Assembly: GCA_900768125.1 (NCBI GenBank)
Contig: CAAGBS010000058.1
Span: 1-64,000, forward strand
DNA length: 64,000 bases
DNA from: Oscillospiraceae bacterium
Lineage (GTDB): Bacteria; Bacillota; Clostridia; Oscillospirales; Ruminococcaceae
Direction of reading: 5' to 3'
The notes below the pieces were generated by a model. It ran no database searches. It was not told where the DNA came from and worked only from the letters and a program-made list of their open reading frames with translations. Below are positions 38,703 to 46,147 of the stretch, piece after piece. The position numbers and the translations under genes were made by a program. The first letter of the stretch is position 1; every line of letters starts with the position of its first letter.

Positions 38703-40301
38703 TTATTTTGCGTAATCTACTGCGCGGCTTTCCCGGATAAGATTGATCTTTATCTGACCTGGGTATTCCATCTCGTTCTCGATGCGTTTTGCGATATCGC
38801 GCGCAAGCACCTTCATGCCATCGTCTGAGATAGCCTCCGGCTTTATCATTATGCGCACCTCTCTGCCAGCCTGGATAGCGTAGGATTTCTCCACCCCGTT
38901 GTAGGAGCAGCAGATCTCCTCGAGCTTTTCGAGACGCTTTATGTAGTTCTCGTAGTTCTCGCTTCTTGCGGCGGGACGTGCTGCGCTTATCGCATCGGCA
39001 GCCTGTACCAGAGCCGCTATGACCGTGCGGCACTCAACATCGCCGTGGTGAGCCTCGATAGCGTGAATGACCTCGGGGCTTTCCTTGTACTTGCGGCATA
39101 CGTCAACGCCGATCTGTACATGCGAACCCTCGATCTCATGGTCAAGAGCCTTGCCGATATCGTGAAGCAGACCTGCACGTCTTGCAAGCGCTGCGTCAAC
39201 GCCGAGTTCGCTCGCCATTATGCCCGCGAGGTGCGCTACCTCGATGGAGTGGTTGAGAACGTTCTGGCGGTAGGAAGTTCTGAACTTCAGTCTGCCTATC
39301 AGGCGCACAAGCTCATGATTAAGGCCGTTAACGTTGGTCTCCATGACTGCGCGTTCGCCCTCCTGGCGGATACGCTGCTCGACTTCCTTACGCGCTTTCT
39401 CGACTGTCTCCTCGATGCGCGCCGGGTGGATACGTCCGTCCTGAATGAGCCTCTCGAGCGAAATACGCGCGATCTCACGGCGAACCTGGTCGAAACTGGA
39501 AAGCGTGATAGCCTCGGGCGTGTCGTCGATGATAAGGTCAACGCCGGTGAGCGTTTCGAGAGCGCGGATATTTCTGCCCTCTCTGCCGATTATGCGGCCT
39601 TTCATCTCATCGTTCGGGATTGCGACAACGGAAACTGCAGACTCGGACACGGTGTCAGCCGCAAGTCTGGAAATGGCAAGGGAGATATGCTTTCTTGCTA
39701 TCTCGTCTTCCTCGTCCTTCAGCTTCTGCTCGTAGGCGGTGATCTTTACCGCCTTTTCGTGGGTCAGTTCGCTGTCAAGCAGCGACAGCAGGTGTTCCTT
39801 TGCCTGGTCGGTGGTGAAGCCGGAAATGCGTTCGAGTGTCTCAACCTGGTCTGCTTTCAGCTGTTCAGCCTCGGCGATCTTCTCGTCCGCTTTCTTGTGC
39901 TTCTGGTGGAGCTGTTCTTCTAAGCGCTCCATTTTGTCGGTCTTTTTGTCGAGGTTTTCCTCTTTCTGCTGGAGACGGCGCTCCGAGCGAGAAAGTTCAC
40001 CGCGGCGCTCTTTCAGTTCGCGGTCGGTCTCGCCCTTTAAGCGGTTGATCTCCTTTTCAGCTTCGGAACGCATCTTGTAGATCTCGTCCTTGGCTTCGAC
40101 GAGAGCCGCTTTTTTGCGGTCTTCAGCTTTAACGTTTGCTTCTTCGATAATGCGCGCCGATTCCTTCTCCGCGGATTCAAACTGAGCTTCCGCAGTTTTG
40201 ATGCGGTGCTTCACGCCCATTTTGAAGCAGATAAATCCTGCTGCGGCTGCGCCGACGATGAATGCCGCAACCGCGATAATTACCGCTATTATCGGTTCCA
40301 T
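38703..40301 (-). CDS. rny: Ribonuclease Y
   Basis: Membrane-bound endoribonuclease that starts mRNA decay in Firmicutes. The N-terminal membrane helix (IIAVIIAVAAFIVGAAAAGF) is followed by a long charged coiled coil (residues about 30-190), then the KH domain (GRIIGREGRNIRALETLTG), the HD domain (GLLHDIGKALDHEIEGSHV) and the conserved end DLAKRIENEMEYPGQIKINL-like DIAKRIENEMEYPGQIKINL. Length 532 is usual. A promoter stands about 310 bases upstream, leaving a long leader. Confidence 0.96.
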   Translation of the reverse strand: MEPIIAVIIAVAAFIVGAAAAGFICFKMGVKHRIKTAEAQFESAEKESARIIEEANVKAEDRKKAALVEAKDEIYKMRSEAEKEINRLKGETDRELKERRGELSRSERRLQQKEENLDKKTDKMERLEEQLHQKHKKADEKIAEAEQLKADQVETLERISGFTTDQAKEHLLSLLDSELTHEKAVKITAYEQKLKDEEDEIARKHISLAISRLAADTVSESAVSVVAIPNDEMKGRIIGREGRNIRALETLTGVDLIIDDTPEAITLSSFDQVRREIARISLERLIQDGRIHPARIEETVEKARKEVEQRIRQEGERAVMETNVNGLNHELVRLIGRLKFRTSYRQNVLNHSIEVAHLAGIMASELGVDAALARRAGLLHDIGKALDHEIEGSHVQIGVDVCRKYKESPEVIHAIEAHHGDVECRTVIAALVQAADAISAARPAARSENYENYIKRLEKLEEICCSYNGVEKSYAIQAGREVRIMIKPEAISDDGMKVLARDIAKRIENEMEYPGQIKINLIRESRAVDYAK

Positions 40302-40602
40302 CTTTCATTTCCCTCCTTCTTGATGATCGGCGGGAATAATATACAATTGTTGGAATGAAACTTCCGCCAAACTGAGGCGGATTTCATCGCAGTGCTATGC
40401 TGCGTAAATCTGAACCAGTGCGAACACTGAAAAATCATGGCAGAGTGACCGCCGCAGTTCCCCCCGGAGCCGCAGAAGCCGCATAGGTAACGGGTTCCTT
40501 TTATTATATATTAGACCGCCACTACGTCTATCATACATCTATACAATAGATATTAAAAAACGTAAGCTGCTCCTGCCGGGATATCCCCGTGCAGAAAAGC
40601 CC
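40302..40602 (-). promoter_or_regulatory. Long structured leader of the rny mRNA
   Basis: The rny promoter (40609-40637) lies about 300 bases upstream of the start codon. The leader includes CAGTG-TTCG-CACTG (40416-40429), a TCCGCC/GGCGGA stem extended by ATGAAA/TTTCAT (40355-40387), a palindrome ATCTAT/ATAGAT (40537-40552), and possible crossing pairings CTATGC/GCATAG (40395-40400/40481-40486) with GAACC/GGTTC (40412-40416/40493-40497). No known riboswitch is recognised. Confidence 0.5.
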
Positions 40603-40608
40603 ATACTT

Positions 40609-40637
40609 ATTTTACAACAAAATAACGAAAATGTCAA
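40609..40637 (-). promoter_or_regulatory. Sigma-A promoter of rny
   Basis: Minus strand TTGACA (40632-40637), 17 bases, TAAAAT (40609-40614). Confidence 0.65.
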
Positions 40638-40835
40638 GGGAAAAACCACTCGATTTTTACCAAAATGCACATGTTGAAAACGTAAAAGCTGTTACATCGT
40701 GTCGCACCATCAGGGCAAAAATGCGGTTCTGCGCGTGGCGTATGTCGCATTTGCACAAGATTTTCGTGTGTTTTTTGGGACTTTTTCTACACGTGTGGAT
40801 AAACCGGAAACGGTGGGAAAAATTTGTTCAGACCC

Positions 40836-40864
40836 TTGCATTTATACATTTACTGTGCTATAAT
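40836..40864 (+). promoter_or_regulatory. Sigma-A promoter of pyrE
   Basis: TTGCAT (40836-40841), 17 bases, TATAAT (40859-40864), with an extended -10 (TGC before TATAAT). A small ATGCC-CGCA-GGCAT hairpin lies in the short leader. Confidence 0.8.
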
Positions 40865-40909
40865 ATAAACAATGAAATAATATGCCCGCAGGCATTGGAG
40901 GAAAAATAG

Positions 40910-41566
40910 ATGACATACAAAGAAAGCTTTATCAAGTTCATGGTCGAAAGCGGCGTGCTGAAATTCGGCGAGTTCACCCTGAAAAGCGGCAGACTCGCTC
41001 CATACTTCATCAATGCCGGCAACTACAAGACCGGCGCGCAGCTCGCGAAGCTCGGCGAATTTTACGCAGAGTGCATTATGGAGAACGGTCTGAAGCCACA
41101 GACCCTTTTCGGACCGGCTTACAAGGGTATCCCGCTTGCAGTTTCCGCGTGCACCGCACTTTACAGCAAGCACGGCGTTGACGTGAACTACTGCTTCGAC
41201 CGCAAGGAAGTCAAGGATCACGGCGAGGGCGGAATGTTCGTAGGCAAGACCCTCGAAGACGGCGAGAAGGTAGTCATCATCGAGGACGTTATGACCTCCG
41301 GTAAGGCTCTGCGCGAAGTCCTTCCGAAACTCCAGGGCGCCGCAAAGGTGGATATCGAGGGTATGATAATCACCGTTGACCGCATGGAAAAGGGACTTAC
41401 CTCTGATAAGTCCGCAGTGCAGGAAGTTTACGATGAGTTCGGCGTTAAGGTATACTCCATCGTCACCATCAACGACATCATCGCCGCGCTCGAGAACGAT
41501 GTTATCCCGGGCAAGGAATACGTTGAGAAGATGAAAGAATACAGAAAGGTATACGGAGTAGGCTGA
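40910..41566 (+). CDS. pyrE: Orotate phosphoribosyltransferase
   Basis: Makes OMP from orotate and PRPP in pyrimidine synthesis. Clear motifs are FTLKSGRLAPYFINAGNY at the start, FGPAYKGIPLA, CFDRKEVKDHGEGG and the PRPP-binding VVIIEDVMTSGKALRE. The length (218) is normal. GGAGG lies 8 bases before the ATG. It has its own promoter, with no other pyr gene nearby. Confidence 0.95.
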   Translation: MTYKESFIKFMVESGVLKFGEFTLKSGRLAPYFINAGNYKTGAQLAKLGEFYAECIMENGLKPQTLFGPAYKGIPLAVSACTALYSKHGVDVNYCFDRKEVKDHGEGGMFVGKTLEDGEKVVIIEDVMTSGKALREVLPKLQGAAKVDIEGMIITVDRMEKGLTSDKSAVQEVYDEFGVKVYSIVTINDIIAALENDVIPGKEYVEKMKEYRKVYGVG

Positions 41567-41606
41567 TAACAGCCTGTATTATCCGGGGAAACAGGGGAAA
41601 AACGAA

Positions 41607-42308
41607 ATGGAAATGCCTTTTCAGCCCAACGAGGGCAAAAATCTTGAAATAGACACGGACTACGGCAGGTATGCAAGATATCCCGTAAAGACCCACGTTA
41701 TCACCAAGGACGATGTGCTGGAGGACGTCCTCGACAAGTATGTCAGGGAATATATCCAGCCCGGCGACACGATAATCATGTCGGAGAAGATCGTTGCGAT
41801 ATCACAGGGACGCGCGTTCCCTATCGAGGAGATAAAGGTATCCAGGCTGGCGAAGCTGCTGTCGCACTTCGTTGTAAAGACGAACTACGGCATAGGTCTC
41901 GGAATGCCTGAGACAATGGAGCTGTGTATCCGCGAAGTCGGCAGGGTAAAGGTGCTGTGGGCGGCGTTCTGCGCTGCTATCGGCAAGCTGTTCGGAAAGC
42001 ACGGCGTATTCTACAACATCTGCGGAATGAAAGCCCGCGCTATAGACGGTCCGTGCGAATACACGCTGCCGCCTTACAATCACTACGCAAAGATGGCTCC
42101 GGATAAGCCGGACGAGGTAGCCGAAAGACTGACAAAGTACCTCGGCATAGACGTTGTTATCATAGACGCGAACGATATCGGCGCGAACGTACTCGGAAAG
42201 CCCCGCAAGGACATGCCCGACGAGTTCCCGATACAGGCGTTCAAGGATAATCCCCTTGACCAGTGCTCTCAGCAGACGCCTATCGCAATAGTAAGAAAGG
42301 TTTCCTGA
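41607..42308 (+). CDS. CofE-like (F420-0:gamma-glutamyl ligase family) protein
   Basis: Resembles the CofE family, which in F420-making organisms adds glutamate to coenzyme F420-0. Visible segments include PGDTIIMSEKIVAISQGRAF, ICGMKARAIDGPCEYTLPPY and VVIIDANDIGANVLGKP, matching the family fold with conserved Asp/Asn positions. Many Clostridia carry such genes without F420 synthesis, so the substrate is open. AGGGG lies before the ATG, and it follows pyrE by 40 bases in the same direction, probably as one transcript. Confidence 0.7.
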   Translation: MEMPFQPNEGKNLEIDTDYGRYARYPVKTHVITKDDVLEDVLDKYVREYIQPGDTIIMSEKIVAISQGRAFPIEEIKVSRLAKLLSHFVVKTNYGIGLGMPETMELCIREVGRVKVLWAAFCAAIGKLFGKHGVFYNICGMKARAIDGPCEYTLPPYNHYAKMAPDKPDEVAERLTKYLGIDVVIIDANDIGANVLGKPRKDMPDEFPIQAFKDNPLDQCSQQTPIAIVRKVS

Positions 42309-42347
42309 TAAAGGTTACTTATACAATTAAGTTTAGGGGGTGTTTTT

Positions 42348-43076
42348 ATGGCAACAGTAGGCAGTATGGCAATGGTTCAGCTTAAAATGGCGCAGGCTTC
42401 CGCGAAAACAGGCGTAAGCACAGGCAGCCTGTTTTCAAAGAGCACTTTCTCAACAGGGAAGTCCACTGTGTCGTCCAGCGACGCGATGGAAAATATCCTG
42501 AAAGGCAAGAACGACTACTTCAAGGCGCAGTACAAGAAGCTTTATACTTCCATATTCCCGGACAGCGAGGACACGGAAAAGGCTGACAAGACCGTGACCG
42601 TAAAGTCTGCGGCGAACAGTGCGGCGGCTTCGGCGGACGCGCTCGCGGACTACGCCAACGGTCTGAGCTTCAACGACACGGTGGATACCGACGCGGCTTC
42701 CAAGAAGATACAGAGCTTCGTTGACAACTACAACGACATGATAGGCGCGCTCAGCGAGTCTGACAATCAATCGGTGCTGCAAAAGGGCGTTATCATGGTG
42801 AACACCGCAAAAGTGTACAGCAGTGCGCTCAAGCGTGCCGGCATAACTGTCGGCAGCGACAACAAGCTGAGTTTCGACAAGGATAAGCTGACGGATATCA
42901 AGGCATATGAGTTCAAGTCCACATTCGGACGCGGCGGTTTTGCCTCCAAGGTAACACAGAAAGCAGAGCAGATAAAACGTCTGCAGGGAAGTTCCGGCGG
43001 GCTGTTTTCCTATTCGAACACAGTCACACCCAGCTACACCTACAACATCGGCGCGATGTTCAGCACTTATGCATAA
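42348..43076 (+). CDS. FliD C-terminal-like orphan protein
   Basis: Unassigned 242-residue protein. Its middle, SFVDNYNDMIGALSESDNQS, and then LKRAGITVGSDNKLSFDKDK, follow the order and spacing seen in the C-terminal domain of FliD (FVESYNQLIDDV, LGIKTSSEWSQHGKLEIDED in fliD of this window). The N-terminus is helical, serine- and threonine-rich and has no signal peptide. It may be a secreted flagellar or pilus-associated cap-like protein exported without cleavage (inference). GGGGGTGTTTTT precedes the ATG. It ends at a strong terminator, apart from the flagellar cluster. Confidence 0.5.
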   Translation: MATVGSMAMVQLKMAQASAKTGVSTGSLFSKSTFSTGKSTVSSSDAMENILKGKNDYFKAQYKKLYTSIFPDSEDTEKADKTVTVKSAANSAAASADALADYANGLSFNDTVDTDAASKKIQSFVDNYNDMIGALSESDNQSVLQKGVIMVNTAKVYSSALKRAGITVGSDNKLSFDKDKLTDIKAYEFKSTFGRGGFASKVTQKAEQIKRLQGSSGGLFSYSNTVTPSYTYNIGAMFSTYA

Positions 43077-43081
43077 TAATT

Positions 43082-43113
43082 AAAAAAGCGGGGCTGAAAA
43101 GTCCCGCTTTTTT
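43082..43113 (+). terminator. Terminator after the FliD-C-like gene
   Basis: 14-bp stem AAAAAAGCGGGGCT-GAAA-AGTCCCGCTTTTTT (one G-U) with a GNRA loop; works on both strands. Confidence 0.9.
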
Positions 43114-43127
43114 ATTGCCAGATACAA

Positions 43128-43157
43128 ACATGGCGGAGCCGTTAAACTCCGCCATGT
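43128..43157 (-). terminator. Terminator of htpG
   Basis: Perfect 11-bp stem ACATGGCGGAG/CTCCGCCATGT (43128-43138/43147-43157) with an 8-base loop, followed on the minus strand by TTGTATCT. Confidence 0.75.
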
Positions 43158-43189
43158 AATTTTAGAGGTGACCTTTATTCAATTGTATA

Positions 43190-45082
43190 TCAGTCAGCCA
43201 TGATGGTGCAAAGCTTATTCGTGAACTCTACCGGGTCCTCGATAGGCATGCCCTCTATCAGCAGCGCCTGAGAATACAGGATATCCGCGTACTCCGCGAC
43301 CGTGTCTTTCTTGTCCTCGGCGTAGAGTTTTTTCAGCTTCTCAAATATTGGGTGCGAAGCGTTGATCTCCAGTATCTTCGCAGCCTTTGCGGTGTGCGCC
43401 TGCTCGTCCGGCATCGCGGAGAGCACCTTCTCCATCTCAACGGACAGCGCGCCCTCGCTGGTAACGCATACCGGGTGGGTCTTCAGGCGCTGGGACAGCT
43501 TTACTGCCTTTACCTTGCCGCCGAGTTTTTCAGTCATGAAGTCGAACAGATCCTTGTTGTCCTCCTCGGCTTTCTTGATCTCTTCCTTCTCAGCCTCGGT
43601 CTCAAGACCCAGATCGTCAGCCGATACCGACTTGAACTCCTTGCCGTTGTAGTCGTGCATCATCTGCATGGTGAACTCGTCCACATGGTCTGTGAAGTAG
43701 AGTATCTCATAACCCTTGTCGCGAACCATTTCAGTCTGCGGGAGCGCCTCGATACGCGCAATGCTGCTGCCGCTTGCAAAGTAGATGTACTTCTGATCTT
43801 CCTTCATTCTGGAAACGTACTCTTCCAGAGTAGTGTACTCCTTGCTGAAGCTGCTCTTGAACATCAGCAGATCCTGCAGATTCTCCTTGTTAGCGCCGAA
43901 GCTCTCGTAAATGCCGTATTTAAGCTGCGTGCCGAACGTATCGAAGAACTTTCCGTACTTCTCGCGGTCGTTCTTCTGGAGCTTTTTCAGTTCGTTCCTG
44001 ATGGACTTTTCCAGGCTCTTGGCGATGAGTTTCAGCTGGCGGTCGTGCTGGAGCATTTCACGGGAAATATTCAGCGAAAGATCCTCGCTGTCCACCAGAC
44101 CTCTTACAAAGCTGAAATAGTCAGGCAGCAGGTCGGCGCACTTCTCCATTATCATTACGCCGTTGGAATAAAGCTGCAGTCCCTTTTCGAAGTTCTTGGA
44201 ATAGTAGTCGAACGGAGCCTTTGACGGGATATACAGCAGCGCCGTGTAGGTCGCCGTGCCCTCGGTGCTGGTGTGGATATGCGTCAGCGGGGCCTCGTAA
44301 TCGTAGAACTTATCCTTGTAGAACTGGTCGTAGTCCTCGTCCTTCAGCTCGCTCTTGGACTTCTTCCAGATAGGCGTCATGCTGTTGAGGGTCTCGGTGA
44401 CTATCTCCTTTTCGTACTCGTCCTTGCTGCCCTCTTTGAGTTTCTCATGTTCAACGTCCATCTTGATAGGATAGCGGATATAGTCGGAGTACTTGCGGAC
44501 AAGCTGCTTTATCTTGTACGGAGTCAGGAACTCGTCGTAGTTCTCCTCGTCGGCGTTGTCCTTGATGTCGAGGATTATCTGCGTGCCGTGGCTGTCTTTC
44601 TGAGCCTCGGAAATAGTATAGCCGTCAACGCCCTCGCTTTCCCACATGTAGGCGTTGTCAGCGCCGTATGCCTTTGAAATAACGGTGACTTTCTTGGCTA
44701 CCATGAACGCAGAATAGAACCCAACGCCGAACTGACCGATTATGTTGACGTCATCGGTCTTCTCGTTCTCGTTCTTGAACGCCAGCGAACCGGATTTCGC
44801 GATGGTGCCGAGATTGTTTTCCAGTTCGTCCTTGGTCATGCCGATACCGTTATCGGTGATGATGAGCTTTCTGTCGTCCTTGTTCGCCTCGATGGTTATA
44901 GCCATGTCGGAACGCGTGATGCCGGTGTTCTCGCTCATGGACTTGAAGTAAAGCTTGTCCATGGCGTCGCTTGCGTTGGATATCAGCTCGCGCAGGAATA
45001 TCTCCTTGTGAGTGTAGATAGAGTTGATCATCATTTCAAGCAGGCGCTTGGATTCCGCTTTAAATTCCTTGGTTTCTGCCAT
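43190..45082 (-). CDS. htpG: Hsp90-family chaperone HtpG
   Basis: ATP-dependent chaperone. The GHKL ATPase domain is complete: LRELISNASDAMDKLYFKSM, LIITDNGIGMTKDELENNLG, FGVGFYSAFMVA and DSHGTQIILDIKD. The middle domain contains YSNGVMIMEKCADLLPDYFS and SREMLQHDRQLKLI. The length (631) fits bacterial HtpG. ATG 45082 follows AAGGAG and is preferred to the frame start at 45091. Its promoter carries a CIRCE operator (45129-45155). Confidence 0.96.
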   Translation of the reverse strand: MAETKEFKAESKRLLEMMINSIYTHKEIFLRELISNASDAMDKLYFKSMSENTGITRSDMAITIEANKDDRKLIITDNGIGMTKDELENNLGTIAKSGSLAFKNENEKTDDVNIIGQFGVGFYSAFMVAKKVTVISKAYGADNAYMWESEGVDGYTISEAQKDSHGTQIILDIKDNADEENYDEFLTPYKIKQLVRKYSDYIRYPIKMDVEHEKLKEGSKDEYEKEIVTETLNSMTPIWKKSKSELKDEDYDQFYKDKFYDYEAPLTHIHTSTEGTATYTALLYIPSKAPFDYYSKNFEKGLQLYSNGVMIMEKCADLLPDYFSFVRGLVDSEDLSLNISREMLQHDRQLKLIAKSLEKSIRNELKKLQKNDREKYGKFFDTFGTQLKYGIYESFGANKENLQDLLMFKSSFSKEYTTLEEYVSRMKEDQKYIYFASGSSIARIEALPQTEMVRDKGYEILYFTDHVDEFTMQMMHDYNGKEFKSVSADDLGLETEAEKEEIKKAEEDNKDLFDFMTEKLGGKVKAVKLSQRLKTHPVCVTSEGALSVEMEKVLSAMPDEQAHTAKAAKILEINASHPIFEKLKKLYAEDKKDTVAEYADILYSQALLIEGMPIEDPVEFTNKLCTIMAD

Positions 45083-45128
45083 TGTAAACATCTCCTTATA
45101 TGTCTCGGGTTTATCCGTTTTTTGCGAT

Positions 45129-45155
45129 TTAGCACTCTGTTGTTCTGAGTGCTAA
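45129..45155. promoter_or_regulatory. CIRCE operator (HrcA binding site) upstream of htpG
   Basis: TTAGCACTC (45129-45137), 9 bases, GAGTGCTAA (45147-45155): the perfect CIRCE inverted repeat. It starts just downstream of the htpG -10 box, so HrcA would block transcription start. Confidence 0.97.
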
Positions 45156-45159
45156 ATCT

Positions 45160-45187
45160 ATTATACACCTTTTTCAGAAATAGTCAA
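45160..45187 (-). promoter_or_regulatory. Sigma-A promoter of htpG
   Basis: Minus strand TTGACT (45182-45187), 16 bases, TATAAT (45160-45165), directly upstream of CIRCE. Confidence 0.75.
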
Positions 45188-45312
45188 GGGGTAATTCACA
45201 GATTTTTGAAAATATGCGGCGGATTTTCTTATTTTCGTGCGATTATAAAATATGTTCATATTCTTGTACAAAATAGCCATAATTACAAACCAAAATTTGT
45301 GCTGAATGAGGG

Positions 45313-45341
45313 TTGCAAAACACCGGGAAAAATGCTATAAT
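45313..45341 (+). promoter_or_regulatory. Sigma-A promoter of the C-rich-loop RNA
   Basis: TTGCAA (45313-45318), 17 bases, TATAAT (45336-45341), with an extended -10 (TGC). It is a strong promoter with no protein-coding frame directly behind it. Confidence 0.85.
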
Positions 45342-45347
45342 TATATC

Positions 45348-45509
45348 GTAAATAAATTACGCAAGACAGTATTGTAAGCTAAATCGGCTACCATACTTCT
45401 TAATATATTTTCCCCAATTATTTCAGCCGATAAAAAACGCTTTTCCCCAAGCGTTCGGCTAATTCATTTGAGTTCACCGCAGACACCCCCTTGTCTGCGG
45501 AATTTTTTT
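45348..45509 (+). ncRNA. Probable small RNA or attenuator with three C-rich loops
   Basis: A strong promoter, about 160 non-coding bases and a complete terminator define the unit. TTTTCCCCAA occurs exactly twice (45408-45417 and 45441-45450). The first copy is in a loop closed by ATCGGCT/AGCCGAT (45383-45389/45425-45431); the second is in AACGCTT-TTCCCC-AAGCGTT (45436-45455). The terminator loop CACCCCCTTG is also C-rich (45484-45493), closed by CCGCAGAC/GTCTGCGG and followed by seven T. AGCCGA can pair instead with the downstream TCGGCT (45455-45460), giving two alternative folds. C-rich loops are typical of RNAs that pair with Shine-Dalgarno sequences. It could alternatively be an attenuator of the sigma-factor gene 78 bases downstream. 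Confidence 0.75.
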
Positions 45510-45586
45510 GCTTTTTTCAGGACGCGCGCAACCACGGAGGATATTTGTTGTCATAAAAGGTAAGAGAGCTAAAAAGGGAGGTAATT

Positions 45587-46147
45587 ATGGAAGACGAGAG
45601 TATAATAGCGTTGTTTTTCGCCCGGAACGAGACCGCCATATCCGAGACCGACCGGAAATACGGGCGGTTTTTGCACGGCATAAGCATGAATATCCTCCAC
45701 TCAGCGCAGGACAGTGAAGAATGCGTCAACGACGCGTACCTCAGAACATGGGAGGTCATTCCACCAAAGCACCCCGAGAAATTTGCCGCGTTTATTTCTA
45801 GGATAGTCCGCAATCTGTCGCTCAACCGATGTAAAATGCTGCACACCGACAAGCGCGGCGGTGGCGAGGTGCCGCTGGCGCTGTCCGAGCTGGAGGAATG
45901 CATTCCATCGTGCAGCACGGTGGAATCCGAATACGACCGCACACTGCTTTCTAAGGCTCTGGCGGGATTCATCCAGGCTCTCCCGGAAAACAAGCGGAGC
46001 GTTTTTCTCTGCAGATACTGGTATCTTTTCCCTGTGAAGGAGATCGCCGCCCGCCGGGGAATGTCGGAAAGCGGCGTAAAATCCATGCTCGCCCGGACCC
46101 GCAGCGAGCTGCGCAGATTCCTTGAAAAGGAGGGTATAGCCATATGA
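45587..46147 (+). CDS. ECF sigma factor
   Basis: Region 2 is HSAQDSEECVNDAYLRTWEV, typical of sigma-70 ECF proteins. Region 4 is LPENKRSVFLCRYWYLFPVK, followed by EIAARRGMSESGVKSMLART, the helix-turn-helix that reads the -35 box. The length (186) is normal. AAGGGAGG stands before the ATG. The gene overlaps the next one by 4 bases (ATGA), so the two are made as a pair. A terminator 78 bases upstream may attenuate it. Confidence 0.92.
   Translation: MEDESIIALFFARNETAISETDRKYGRFLHGISMNILHSAQDSEECVNDAYLRTWEVIPPKHPEKFAAFISRIVRNLSLNRCKMLHTDKRGGGEVPLALSELEECIPSCSTVESEYDRTLLSKALAGFIQALPENKRSVFLCRYWYLFPVKEIAARRGMSESGVKSMLARTRSELRRFLEKEGIAI

Noticed and set aside
45426..45433. GCCGATAA, a SigD -10-like sequence inside the candidate RNA
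   Set aside because: No TAAA lies 15 bases upstream; the bases belong to the AGCCGAT stem arm.
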